Source of the DNA: Candidatus Schekmanbacteria bacterium
GTDB lineage: Bacteria > SZUA-182
Direction of reading: 5' to 3'
Length of the DNA: 52,024 bases
Assembly: GCA_016235675.1 (NCBI GenBank)
Contig: JACRJN010000144.1
Span: 1-52,024 of the forward strand
This document shows positions 7,756 through 16,453 of this stretch, piece after piece (position 1 is the first letter of the stretch; each line of letters opens with the position of its first letter). The notes under the pieces were generated by a model. The model ran no database searches and had not been told where the DNA came from. It saw nothing but the letters and a program-made list of their open reading frames with translations. A program made the translations under genes and the position numbers.

Positions 7756-9315
7756 ATGAATCAAATAAAGAGGGCGCTGATTAGCGTATCCGATAAATCC
7801 GGCCTGGCAGAACTAGCCGCGGGACTGGAAGCGTTGGGGATCGAAATTATTTCTACCGGGGGAACGGCCTCTTTATTGCGTGAAAAAGGGATACCGGTTA
7901 AAGATGTCAGCGAGGTAACCCATTTTCCGGAAATGCTGGACGGGCGGGTAAAAACCCTGCATCCGGTGATACACGGCGGCTTGCTGGCCAAAAGGGATAA
8001 TCCGGCGCATCTGGAACAAATCAAAAAACACAATATAGCCACCATCGATATGGTGGTGGTCAATCTCTACCCGTTTGAAAAAACCATCTCCTCTCCGGGC
8101 AGCGATTTTGAGAAAATCATCGAAAATATCGACATCGGCGGCCCTACTATGTTGCGTTCTGCGGCCAAGAATTTTCAGGATGTGGCGGTAATAGTTGACC
8201 CGGCGGATTATTCCGCTGTTTTGACCGAACTGCAAGAAAATAACGGCAGCTTATCCCCGGAGCGGAAATTCGCCTTAGCCCAAAAGGTTTTCCGCCATAC
8301 CGCCGATTATGACGGGGTAATCGCCGATTATCTAAGCGGTATTACCGTCGGGACGGATCGCCTGCCGCTAAATAAAATAACGCCCTGTATCCACCCCAGC
8401 CTGGTCAAAGTCCAGGATTTACGCTACGGGGAAAATCCGCATCAACTGGCGGCTTTTTACCAATTACGGGGAACTGTCGGCTTGCCTTCAGCGGTGCAAT
8501 TGCAGGGCAAAGAATTATCCTTCAACAATATTTTGGATATAGACGCGGCTTTCCAGATTGCACGGGATTTTAACGATACGGTAGCGGTAATCATAAAGCA
8601 TAACAACCCTTGCGGTGTGGCCATAGGTGAAAGTTTAGCCGAGGCATATGTTAACGCCCGCGAAGCCGACCCGCTATCCGCTTTCGGCGGGGTATTGGGA
8701 TTTAACCGCAAAGTGGATTCGGAAACCGCCCTGGAGATTATCTCTACCTTTGTCGAAGCGATAATCGCCCCGGATTATGACCCGGAGGCTCTGAATATTT
8801 TCCAGACTAAAAAGAATCTGCGCTTGCTGCGGCTGGAAATGCTTGACGACCCGCAGGATAATCTTGATCTGAAAAAAGTGGCCGGCGGGATTTTGGTGCA
8901 GGAGCGGGATAACAAATCCCTGGATTGGTCAACCTGTCAGGTGGTTACCGAGCGCAAGCCTACCGATAAGGAAGGTAAAGCCTTGCGCTTTGCCTGGAAG
9001 GTAGTCAAGCATGTAAAATCCAATGCCATTGTTTTCGCCAATGAATGCAAGACCTTAGGAATCGGCGCCGGTCAAATGAGCCGGGTAGATTCCTCCAGAC
9101 TGGCGGTGATGAAGGCACGCAGCCCGTTAACCGGAAGCGCTTTGGCATCGGATGCTTTTTTCCCCTTCCGTGACGGAATAGACGCCGCGGCGGAGGCGGG
9201 AGCAACCGCCATCATTCAACCGGGCGGGTCTTTAAAGGATGACGAAGTCATCAATGCCGCCAACGAACAGCGCATGGCCATGATTTTTACCGGCATGAGG
9301 CATTTCAAGCATTAA
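7756..9315 (+). CDS. purH: Bifunctional purine biosynthesis protein PurH
   Basis: PurH carries out the last two steps to IMP: AICAR formyltransferase and IMP cyclohydrolase. The N-terminal MGS-like cyclohydrolase domain shows ALISVSDKSGL, STGGTA and DGRVKTLHPVIHGG. The C-terminal transformylase domain shows RYGENPHQ, IKHNNPCGVA and GAGQMSRVDS. The length of 519 residues is normal. AGAGGGAG precedes the ATG. Both active domains look complete, and the gene appears to be a single-gene unit between repeat-rich spacers. Confidence 0.98.
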   Translation: MNQIKRALISVSDKSGLAELAAGLEALGIEIISTGGTASLLREKGIPVKDVSEVTHFPEMLDGRVKTLHPVIHGGLLAKRDNPAHLEQIKKHNIATIDMVVVNLYPFEKTISSPGSDFEKIIENIDIGGPTMLRSAAKNFQDVAVIVDPADYSAVLTELQENNGSLSPERKFALAQKVFRHTADYDGVIADYLSGITVGTDRLPLNKITPCIHPSLVKVQDLRYGENPHQLAAFYQLRGTVGLPSAVQLQGKELSFNNILDIDAAFQIARDFNDTVAVIIKHNNPCGVAIGESLAEAYVNAREADPLSAFGGVLGFNRKVDSETALEIISTFVEAIIAPDYDPEALNIFQTKKNLRLLRLEMLDDPQDNLDLKKVAGGILVQERDNKSLDWSTCQVVTERKPTDKEGKALRFAWKVVKHVKSNAIVFANECKTLGIGAGQMSRVDSSRLAVMKARSPLTGSALASDAFFPFRDGIDAAAEAGATAIIQPGGSLKDDEVINAANEQRMAMIFTGMRHFKH

Positions 9316-9324
9316 ATAGTAGTA

Positions 9325-9620
9325 GCGTTGGGGTTTATCCCCAACGTAGCAGACGCAGGAACCTTGTATCCTGGAGATAGGCCAAAACATCAATTAATAT
9401 CATAGTCCCAGCCCTTTAGGGCTGATCTTCATGGCATAAAGCCATGCAATCACGAATCACAAATGGTTAACCCACTTCAGTATAAGTTCAGATATTTCCA
9501 GATGAACGTGCCTTTAGTTTCAGCCGAAGCTGAAAATGCGTGGCTAAAGCCACGGGACTACATCCCGGTTGATATTCGACTGGCATAAATATCAAATTTG
9601 GTGGGCACAGCCCACCCTAC
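9325..9620. repeat. Cluster of small palindromes between purH and the next gene
   Basis: In order: a GTTGGGG/CCCCAAC hairpin (about 9328-9346), an AGCCCTTTAGGGCT hairpin (about 9408-9424), CATGGCATAAAGCCATG (about 9430), a GTGGCTAAAGCCAC hairpin (about 9540-9553), and one arm of the GGTGGGCACAGCCCACCC family (9600-9620). I see no gene in 9316-9646. Confidence 0.7.
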
Positions 9621-9646
9621 AAAAATAATATAAGGAGGCGCAGTAA

Positions 9647-11950
9647 ATGAACGCCGGCAATCGTTTTCGTTCTTTAGTTTTGGGTTTAGTTATCGGAGCT
9701 ATAGTACTATCAATTAATACGGCATCGGCAATAGTAAGCCAAGATAAAAGCGCCGCAAGTCTTTTAACGCAACAATTGGATGAATTATCCCGCGCTTTAA
9801 AAGATGGAAAAACTCTTGAGCAACACAAAATCAGCCTGAACAATATTCAAAAGCAATTTAAACTGGAGTTCGTTCAAAGCGAAAAATGGCTGAGGGAACA
9901 GTATAATTCTGAAGAGCTTAACATTTTGCTGAGCAGGCAAAAAGAAGCCGAACAAATAATCGACCAGCATTTTGCCCAATTAAATCAATCCCTGGCAGCG
10001 CTAAATGTTCAAGATTTGCAAAACCGGATACAACACCTTATAAATATTAAACATCAGTCACTAGACCCGAAAAATTTGCCGGTATCCGTTCTCAATTTAA
10101 CCCATCCTATATTGAATAAAAGCTGGCCGCAACTTCCCATTCAACCTCAGGCGGAAGACTTAGCGGCGGCTTTTGAAGCCCCGTTAAACCAGTCGCTAAA
10201 AGATTTGGCCGGGCAATTAAATAATGACCCGCAGCAAATCTTTCACTGGGTATATAACAACATTCAATATCGCCCCGGTTACGGTTCGTGGCAGGGCGCG
10301 CAAGTTACTTTAGACAGCAAAAGCGGCAACGCTTATGATCAATCGGCATTGCTGATCGCTTTATTACGTTCAGCGGAAATCCCCGCCCGTTATGTCTACG
10401 GAGAGCTTGAATTATCCGACAAGCAATTAACCGATTGGCTGGGGGTTACCGAAACAAAAGCCGCCTGTCAATTACTTGATCAGGCGGGAATGATTAAATC
10501 CGGCCACCTAATAGCACATGTTTGGATAAAGGCTTATAATCCTCAGGAAAAGCGCTGGCTGGATTTAGACCCTTCCCTGAAACAATACGAACAGGTAAGC
10601 GCTCCGGCTAGGGAGCAAGATAAGACCTGGATTCAGGGTTTATTGAAATTCGCCTTGCCGTCAGCGAGTTCCCCGATCTCTGTTTTGCCTGAGCAAGAGA
10701 CTGTTAATAAAGTTCGAATCATTCCTCTGGCAGATAAGAATTTTACCTATCATTATCAGGGCGAAGCCAGACAACTACCTTCCGCTTTAATCGCTAAACT
10801 GGAATTGTCGCTGGCTGATGCCGATTATTCCCTTCCCTTACAGGAAGCGGCAGGCCAATCGATTGCCATTGCCTACCTTCCCGCACAAAATATAGATGGC
10901 AATCTGATTAAAAAATTTGAAGAAAAATCAGAAAATTTACCCGCTTATCTGATTAAATTGCAGCCCTTTTTACTATTGGGAAATAAATATATCCAAATGG
11001 GAAAACCGGTCACTATGGGAACCCCTCAAACCTTGAGCATCAAGTTAACGATAGGAGAAAATATCAATACCGCCCGCCACCTGATTTTTGCCGGGATGAG
11101 CGCCTCCTGGGCTGGTAATTGGGGACAAAATTTAGCTTACAGCAAGGTGATCGCAAGCGGGATCGAAGAAAAATTCAATGCTTATGTAACCGACAGTATT
11201 CGTCAAAAACTTTATCTTAATCCTCTCAATGACATAACTCTGGCTTATCAGCAACAAAATCAGCGGCTGGGAGAAATTCTTGCCGATTATTCCTCTTACT
11301 ACTTTGCGCCGGGGTTTAGCGAATCTTTGGCGGCGACCAGCGCCGATGTGGATTTTGCCTTCACCGTCCCCATGAGCTTTTCCTTAAAAGGGGTACAACT
11401 GGATGTGCAAAAAGACCAGATGTTGCTTTCCGCAAGATTTAAAGATTTAGCCTCCGGTAAATATTTTCTGACGCTTAAAGGGTCTTTAGCTTCGGCCTTG
11501 GAACATGTCGTTTTGGAAGTAAAAGGTAACCCGATTAAAAAGCAGGACATGGAGGCGGTATCGGCAATAAAAGTGTTGACCTTGGCGCTGGACAGAAATA
11601 TTCCCCTGGTAACCTTAGATCGAACTAATTTTGAACAAACCGCCCATGATATGGACATCAGCCCGGCACTTTATCAGGATTTGCAAGGGTTGGTTCTGGC
11701 CGGTAAAACTATCGTCCTTCCGCGTCAAATGTTACAACTTGACGATTGGCGGGGAATTGGCTATATTGTACAAGATGGGGATAGCGGAAGCAGCGCCTTT
11801 ATGCTGAGCAGCGGCATCGGCGGAGGGGCTTCTCTGGGAGCTACTGCCGTCAGTACTTTCAATGTCCCGTTTCCGCAGAGTTCGCTTGGGAAAATAATCA
11901 TGGTCGCCATGATTTTAGGGACTCTGATCATAATCGCTTTGTCAGCATAG
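9647..11950 (+). CDS. Secreted transglutaminase-fold protein, catalytic Cys apparently missing
   Basis: A signal peptide covers about residues 1-28. A helical, Gln-rich region follows to about residue 180, then a transglutaminase-like core: IFHWVYNNIQYRPGYG, GNAYDQSALLIALLRSAEIP, ARYVYGELEL, LIAHVWIKAYN and WLDLDPS. The His and Asp of the papain-like triad can be placed (HVW, DLD). Where active members have Cys before the ALLxALLR helix, this protein reads GNAYDQSALL, so it may be a non-enzymatic relative of the kind found beside Rhs-type proteins. The rest of the chain is probably beta-rich, and the C-terminus ends in a membrane helix (IIMVAMILGTLIIIALSA). AAGGAGG precedes the ATG. The product is 767 residues; function unknown. 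Confidence 0.7.
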   Translation: MNAGNRFRSLVLGLVIGAIVLSINTASAIVSQDKSAASLLTQQLDELSRALKDGKTLEQHKISLNNIQKQFKLEFVQSEKWLREQYNSEELNILLSRQKEAEQIIDQHFAQLNQSLAALNVQDLQNRIQHLINIKHQSLDPKNLPVSVLNLTHPILNKSWPQLPIQPQAEDLAAAFEAPLNQSLKDLAGQLNNDPQQIFHWVYNNIQYRPGYGSWQGAQVTLDSKSGNAYDQSALLIALLRSAEIPARYVYGELELSDKQLTDWLGVTETKAACQLLDQAGMIKSGHLIAHVWIKAYNPQEKRWLDLDPSLKQYEQVSAPAREQDKTWIQGLLKFALPSASSPISVLPEQETVNKVRIIPLADKNFTYHYQGEARQLPSALIAKLELSLADADYSLPLQEAAGQSIAIAYLPAQNIDGNLIKKFEEKSENLPAYLIKLQPFLLLGNKYIQMGKPVTMGTPQTLSIKLTIGENINTARHLIFAGMSASWAGNWGQNLAYSKVIASGIEEKFNAYVTDSIRQKLYLNPLNDITLAYQQQNQRLGEILADYSSYYFAPGFSESLAATSADVDFAFTVPMSFSLKGVQLDVQKDQMLLSARFKDLASGKYFLTLKGSLASALEHVVLEVKGNPIKKQDMEAVSAIKVLTLALDRNIPLVTLDRTNFEQTAHDMDISPALYQDLQGLVLAGKTIVLPRQMLQLDDWRGIGYIVQDGDSGSSAFMLSSGIGGGASLGATAVSTFNVPFPQSSLGKIIMVAMILGTLIIIALSA

Positions 11951-11959
11951 TTGTCCTAC

Positions 11960-12226
11960 CTCCGGTAGCACAGGCATCTTGCCTGTGACATGTGCTTCCG
12001 GTAGTTAGTAGGGTGGGCTGTGCCCACCATTTTAAACTATTCCTGGTTGATTTTTGACCGGCATAAATAATGTCAGGCCATCAAATTCGGTGGGCACAGC
12101 CCACCCTACAAAACTGAGAAATGTCATTGCGAGCAAAAGCTACGCAATCTCAGACGCACGCATGGAGATTGCTTCGCTTCGCTCGCAATGACGCTACGGG
12201 CATTCTATTGAGAACGCTACCAATTT
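11960..12226. repeat. Three palindromic elements in tandem
   Basis: AGCACAGGCATCTTGCCTGTG-type hairpin (11967-11987). A full family C element at 12008-12109, whose ends GTAGGGTGGGCTGTGCCCAC and GTGGGCACAGCCCACCCTAC enclose an ACCGGCATAAATAATG interior. A family A element at 12123-12192, with the right flank ending GAGAACGCTACCAA (to 12223). Together they fill the gap before the gene at 12243. Confidence 0.8.
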
Positions 12227-12242
12227 TTAGAAGGGGAATAAA

Positions 12243-12671
12243 ATGGCTTCCGGGATGATTGCAGGTTTAGTACGGGCTAATATGCCTCATTTATTGGGTT
12301 TAGCGATATATTGTTTAATCGCGATGGTTTTTTCGGTTATTTTTTACAAACTATTGATTAAAATTATTCCCCTTAATATCAGCTTTGATTCGTCTCCAAT
12401 GGAACATTTGGCGGCGACCCTGCTGGCAATCGGCGTCGCGATAAGCATCTCTTTAATTATTGCCTTGAACGCTACAGTACCGCCGCAACCCCCGCCTTTC
12501 CCGCGCAGCATATCGATTACCAAGGGGAATTCCGCATCGAAAACTGACTCAGGTTGTGATGGCGGGTGTTCGGCAAAAACCGGGCCGCAGCGTAAACCAC
12601 GGGCAAAAAAAGCGCAGGATGCCGGGGATAATGTGCCAAATACTGAGGCTGACGATAAAAAGATAAACTAA
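12243..12671 (+). CDS. Small two-helix membrane protein of unknown function
   Basis: There are two strong hydrophobic segments at about residues 15-38 and 58-80, followed by a basic, Gly/Cys-containing tail (SGCDGGCSAKTGPQRKPRAKK). AAGGGG stands before the ATG. The product is 142 residues. It follows the secreted transglutaminase-fold gene, separated only by repeats, so the two may act together at the envelope. I do not recognise the family. Confidence 0.6.
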   Translation: MASGMIAGLVRANMPHLLGLAIYCLIAMVFSVIFYKLLIKIIPLNISFDSSPMEHLAATLLAIGVAISISLIIALNATVPPQPPPFPRSISITKGNSASKTDSGCDGGCSAKTGPQRKPRAKKAQDAGDNVPNTEADDKKIN

Positions 12672-12686
12672 GTTATCGCTGGTTAT

Positions 12687-12792
12687 GTAGCGCAGACCTT
12701 TAGGTCTGCTACGGCATATGACCTAATGCCGCATCTGAGGGCAGGGTTAATGCCCTACGCTGCAACGGCATTGGGCCTTAGGCCGGGTGTTA
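12687..12792. repeat. Family D palindromes (GCAGACCTTTAGGTCTGC)
   Basis: A GCAGACCTTTAGGTCTGC hairpin (about 12691-12708) is followed by arms GGCATatgacctaATGCC and by AACGGCATTGGGCCTTAGGC. The elements at 16322-16398 and 36663-36746 are relatives. Confidence 0.7.
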
Positions 12793-12840
12793 CGCTGTTT
12801 TCAAAAATAAATTTTAGCGCTATTTGAAAGAGAGGTTAAT

Positions 12841-13845
12841 ATGCCTGAATTGCGTAAGGACCCAATTATTGGCCGTTGGGTTATTATCGCAACCGATAGG
12901 AGTAAACGTCCGATGGATTTACAAGTGCCGGCTCCGGAAATCCGGGGCGGTTTCTGTCCTTTCTGTCCCGGCAATGAAGATAAAACCCCTCCGGAAATTA
13001 TGGCATACCGCAGAAATGGCGGCAAACCGGATAGCAGCGGCTGGCATTTACGGGTAGTCCCCAATAAATTCCCGGCTTTACAAATAGAAGGCGATTTGGA
13101 TCGGCGCGGAGAGGGAATGTTCGACAGAATGAACGGCTTGGGCGCGCATGAGGTCGTAATCGAATCCCCCGATCATACTAAATCGACAGCCGGATTGTCG
13201 GAAAAGGAATTGGAAGAGGTCTTGTGGGCCTATCGCGACCGGATGTTGGACTTAAAAAAGGACAAACGCTTCCGCTATATTTTAGTCTTTAAAAATCACG
13301 GCTCTGCTGCTGGCGCCTCTTTGGAGCACTCCCATTCCCAAATTATCGCTCTGCCCATCGTCCCTAAAAGAGTATCGGAGGAAATCGAGGGATCGAAGCG
13401 TTATTTTGCCTATAAGGAGCGTTGCGTTTATTGCGACATCGTACGCCAGGAATTGGAAAGCGGTGTCAGAGTCATCCAGGAAAACCGGCGTTTTATTGCG
13501 GTTTCGCCTTTTACCCCGCGCTTTCCCTTCGAAACCTGGCTTATGCCTAAAACGCATCAATCTAATTTTGAAGATATTCTCAAAGAAGAGATCGAACAAT
13601 TAGCCCAGATACTAAAAGATCTTCTATTGCGCATGGAAACGGTGTTAAACTGCCCGCCCTTTAATTTTTTGCTGCATACGGCACCGATAAATGACAAAGA
13701 CTCGGAATATTATCACTGGCATTTTGAAATCATCCCTAAATTGACTAAAGTGGCGGGATTTGAGTGGGGTACCGGTTTTTATATCAACCCCACCCCACCG
13801 GAAGAAGCCACAAAATTTTTACGTGAAGCGCAGATAATGCCGTAG
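12841..13845 (+). CDS. galT: Galactose-1-phosphate uridylyltransferase
   Basis: GalT exchanges UMP between UDP-glucose and galactose-1-phosphate. The HIT-superfamily active site reads GASLEHSHSQIIALP (the HxH-Q nucleophile motif). Zinc-site cysteines are in FCPFCPGNE, and a second Cys pair is at CVYCDI. The C-terminal HWHFEIIPKL is also typical. The length is 334 residues, the size of the bacterial class I enzyme. GAGAGGT precedes the ATG. glgA follows after 40 bases in the same direction, so the pair likely handles nucleotide sugars and storage glucan. Confidence 0.93.
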   Translation: MPELRKDPIIGRWVIIATDRSKRPMDLQVPAPEIRGGFCPFCPGNEDKTPPEIMAYRRNGGKPDSSGWHLRVVPNKFPALQIEGDLDRRGEGMFDRMNGLGAHEVVIESPDHTKSTAGLSEKELEEVLWAYRDRMLDLKKDKRFRYILVFKNHGSAAGASLEHSHSQIIALPIVPKRVSEEIEGSKRYFAYKERCVYCDIVRQELESGVRVIQENRRFIAVSPFTPRFPFETWLMPKTHQSNFEDILKEEIEQLAQILKDLLLRMETVLNCPPFNFLLHTAPINDKDSEYYHWHFEIIPKLTKVAGFEWGTGFYINPTPPEEATKFLREAQIMP

Positions 13846-13885
13846 GCTGGTTTAACCTTGAAATTATTTGGTATAAGGAGGAATT

Positions 13886-15367
13886 ATGTCCGACGACAAG
13901 CTGAAGATTTTGTTTGTATGTTCCGAAGTTGCCCCCTTTGCCAAAACCGGCGGAATGGCTGATGTAGCCGGCGCCCTGCCTTTGGCCATCCGGCGCAAAG
14001 GGCATGATGTATCTGTTTTCCTCCCCTATTATCAAATAGTTACCAAGGGGGGGTACGCCCCCAAAATGATTTTGCCCAAAGTCTCTATTCCGGTTGCCGG
14101 TAATATCGAAAGCTCCTCGGTACACTTGTTGGAAAGTGACGGGGTAAAATTTTATTTTCTGGAGCAAAACAGATATTATAACCGTGAATTTCTTTATGGC
14201 CCCCCTGCCGGAGATTATCCGGACAATGCGGAGCGTTTTATCTATTTCAATCGGGCTGTTTTGGAAGCGGTAAAGCAACTTGCATTTCGTCCGGATATAA
14301 TTCATTGTAATGATTGGCAAACCGCACTGATTCCCGTTTACCTGAAAAGCCTTTACAAAAACGACCCATTTTTCCATTGTGCCGCCAGTTTATTGACCAT
14401 TCACAATGTGGCTTATCAAGGTGATTTTTGGCATTGGGATCTTCATTTAACCGGCTTGGGCTGGGAATATTTTGTACCGAAATGGATTGAATTTTACGGC
14501 AGAATCAATTTGCTGAAAAGCGGAATCCTGCACGCCGATTTAGTCAATACCGTAAGCGAGCGATATGCCCAGGAAATTCAAACCAGTGACTACAGCCATG
14601 GTTTGGAGCGAGTATTGCAGGCACGCAAGGATTCATTAAGCGGGATAGTCAACGGGATAGATTATAATTTATTCAATCCTGCCCATGATAAATTCATCCC
14701 CCAGAAATATGACACCGATTCGGTAGAAAAAAAGATCACTAATAAAACCGCCTTGCAAAATCAGTTTAAACTAGCAAATATCCCGGATAAACCTGTTATC
14801 GGCATGGTGTCCCGTCTGGCGCAGCAAAAGGGAATAGACCTGGTGGTTTCAGCGGCGGAAGATTTATTGAAATTGGGAGTGCAATTAGTAATCTTAGGTA
14901 CCGGAGATGAGAATTATCATAACAAGTTGTTCAAATTAGCTAAAGCACATCCCCATCAAATTGGATTAAATTTGAGTCATGATGAAAAAATGGCGTCATT
15001 GATTTATGCCGGGAGCGATTTTTTCCTCATGCCTTCACGATATGAACCGTGTGGGTTGGGGCAAATGATTGCCATGCGTTACGGAACAATTCCCATCGTC
15101 AGATATACCGGAGGGTTAGCCGATACCGTAACGGAATTCGATCCGACTGCGAAAAGGGGTACCGGTTTCGGTTTTGAGGACTATAAAGCCGCGGAGTTGG
15201 TTAAAACCGTAAAACGGGCCTTAGCCGTTTATGGCCAACTGCAATTATGGCACGCTCTGTTGCGGAATGCCATGAACGCTGATTTTTCCTGGAATAACTC
15301 AGCCGCCAAATATGAGAAACTCTATCAACAGGCGCATCATATCAGTAAAGGCTGGCACAGCAAATAA
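13886..15367 (+). CDS. glgA: Glycogen synthase GlgA
   Basis: GlgA is a GT5 glycosyltransferase that extends alpha-1,4-glucan from ADP- or UDP-glucose. The N-terminal substrate loop is KTGGMADVAGALP. HCNDWQTALIPVYLK and LTIHNVAYQG follow. The C-terminal donor site includes GMVSRLAQQKGIDL and the E-x7-E region MPSRYEPCGLGQM. The length of 493 residues is normal. AAGGAGGAAT precedes the ATG. It sits between galT and a methyltransferase on the same strand, probably one operon. Confidence 0.96.
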   Translation: MSDDKLKILFVCSEVAPFAKTGGMADVAGALPLAIRRKGHDVSVFLPYYQIVTKGGYAPKMILPKVSIPVAGNIESSSVHLLESDGVKFYFLEQNRYYNREFLYGPPAGDYPDNAERFIYFNRAVLEAVKQLAFRPDIIHCNDWQTALIPVYLKSLYKNDPFFHCAASLLTIHNVAYQGDFWHWDLHLTGLGWEYFVPKWIEFYGRINLLKSGILHADLVNTVSERYAQEIQTSDYSHGLERVLQARKDSLSGIVNGIDYNLFNPAHDKFIPQKYDTDSVEKKITNKTALQNQFKLANIPDKPVIGMVSRLAQQKGIDLVVSAAEDLLKLGVQLVILGTGDENYHNKLFKLAKAHPHQIGLNLSHDEKMASLIYAGSDFFLMPSRYEPCGLGQMIAMRYGTIPIVRYTGGLADTVTEFDPTAKRGTGFGFEDYKAAELVKTVKRALAVYGQLQLWHALLRNAMNADFSWNNSAAKYEKLYQQAHHISKGWHSK

Positions 15368-15393
15368 TAAAAGGAGTTTGGAGAGCAGTTTAA

Positions 15394-16200
15394 ATGGCAA
15401 AATTGGAAGGGCAAAAAGAATTAATAAGATACTATTGGAATAATCGTCCCTGCGGTACAAAAACATCGGATTCCCCCATAGGCAGCAAGCAGTTTTTTGA
15501 AGAGGTTGAAAAACAGCGCTATGAGATAGAATACTACCTGCCGCAAGCTGTCGATTTTACGAAATACAAAGGGAAAAACCTTCTGGAAATAGGCTGTGGG
15601 CTAGGAACGGACAGTCTCCGCTTCGCCCGAAACGGAAGCAACGTAACCGCGGTGGATTTAACCTTTAACGGCGTATCCTTAGCCAAAAAGCGCTTCGGAC
15701 TATATCAGCAAGCGGGGCGTTTCTCGGAAATGGATATGCAGAAATTAGCCTTCAAGGACAACACCTTCGATGTCGTCTATTCCTGCGGAGTGATCCATCA
15801 TACGCCGAATATCGGGAAAACCATCGACGAAATATACCGCGTGCTCAAACCCGGCGGCGAAATCGTGATTATGATTTATCATAAAAATTCCTATTACTAT
15901 TACGGCAGCATCATGTTTTTCAAGAAAATCGGATTCCGGCTTTTAGGCTGGGATATTGACGTGACCCCGGAAGAATGGCTGGCCTTCGGCACGGACGGCT
16001 TTGGAACGCCTTACTCTGAAGTGTTTACGCGTGATCAGGCAAAAGCTTTATTCAAAAAATTTAAAACTATAAAAACAAAAACCTTCGGCTTAAGCAGCAA
16101 AGACATTCCCCTGATTAACCGTTTTTTCCCACAATGGCTGGATTATCAATTGGCCAAATTATGGGGGTTTTGTCTGTTTGTTTATGCGGTTAAGGAATAA
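15394..16200 (+). CDS. Class I SAM-dependent methyltransferase
   Basis: Motif I is LLEIGCGLGTDSLRFA, the motif II acidic residue lies in VTAVDLT, and VVYSCGVIHHTPN followed by RVLKPGGEIVIMIYH is the Methyltransf_11 pattern. The product is 268 residues. It starts 26 bases after glgA, so it is probably in the same transcript. The N-terminal segment YYWNNRPCGT is shared with many uncharacterised small-molecule methyltransferases. The substrate is unknown. Confidence 0.8.
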   Translation: MAKLEGQKELIRYYWNNRPCGTKTSDSPIGSKQFFEEVEKQRYEIEYYLPQAVDFTKYKGKNLLEIGCGLGTDSLRFARNGSNVTAVDLTFNGVSLAKKRFGLYQQAGRFSEMDMQKLAFKDNTFDVVYSCGVIHHTPNIGKTIDEIYRVLKPGGEIVIMIYHKNSYYYYGSIMFFKKIGFRLLGWDIDVTPEEWLAFGTDGFGTPYSEVFTRDQAKALFKKFKTIKTKTFGLSSKDIPLINRFFPQWLDYQLAKLWGFCLFVYAVKE

Positions 16201-16219
16201 ACGGCCATAAAATTTCTTT

Positions 16220-16452
16220 GTAGGGTGGTGCCCATTGGCCTAACATTATTTATGCCGGTCAAATATAGCCAGGAATAGTTTAAAATGGTGGGCACAGCCC
16301 CAATGCTGTTGACTTAAGACATAGCGCAGGGCTTTAGCCCTGCCCAAACGCGGCATTTAACCCCTGTGGTCGTAGCAGACCTAAAGGTCTGCGCTACGTA
16401 AACGTCAAAACAAAATTCCTTAAGTCAACAACATTGGGGCAAAGCCCACCCT
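16220..16452. repeat. Three-level nested palindrome between convergent genes
   Basis: A family C element (from 16220) has its right end GGTGGGCACAGCCC interrupted. The interruption is an inverted repeat with arms near 16297-16318 and 16418-16439 (CAATGCTGTTGACTTAAG versus CTTAAGTCAACAACATTG, one mismatch). Within those arms lies a family D element (GCAGGGCTTTAGCCCTGC and GCAGACCTAAAGGTCTGC, about 16322-16398). The interrupted end resumes as GCCCACCCTGC at about 16444. No gene is seen in 16201-16453. Confidence 0.85.
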
Positions 16453-16453
16453 G

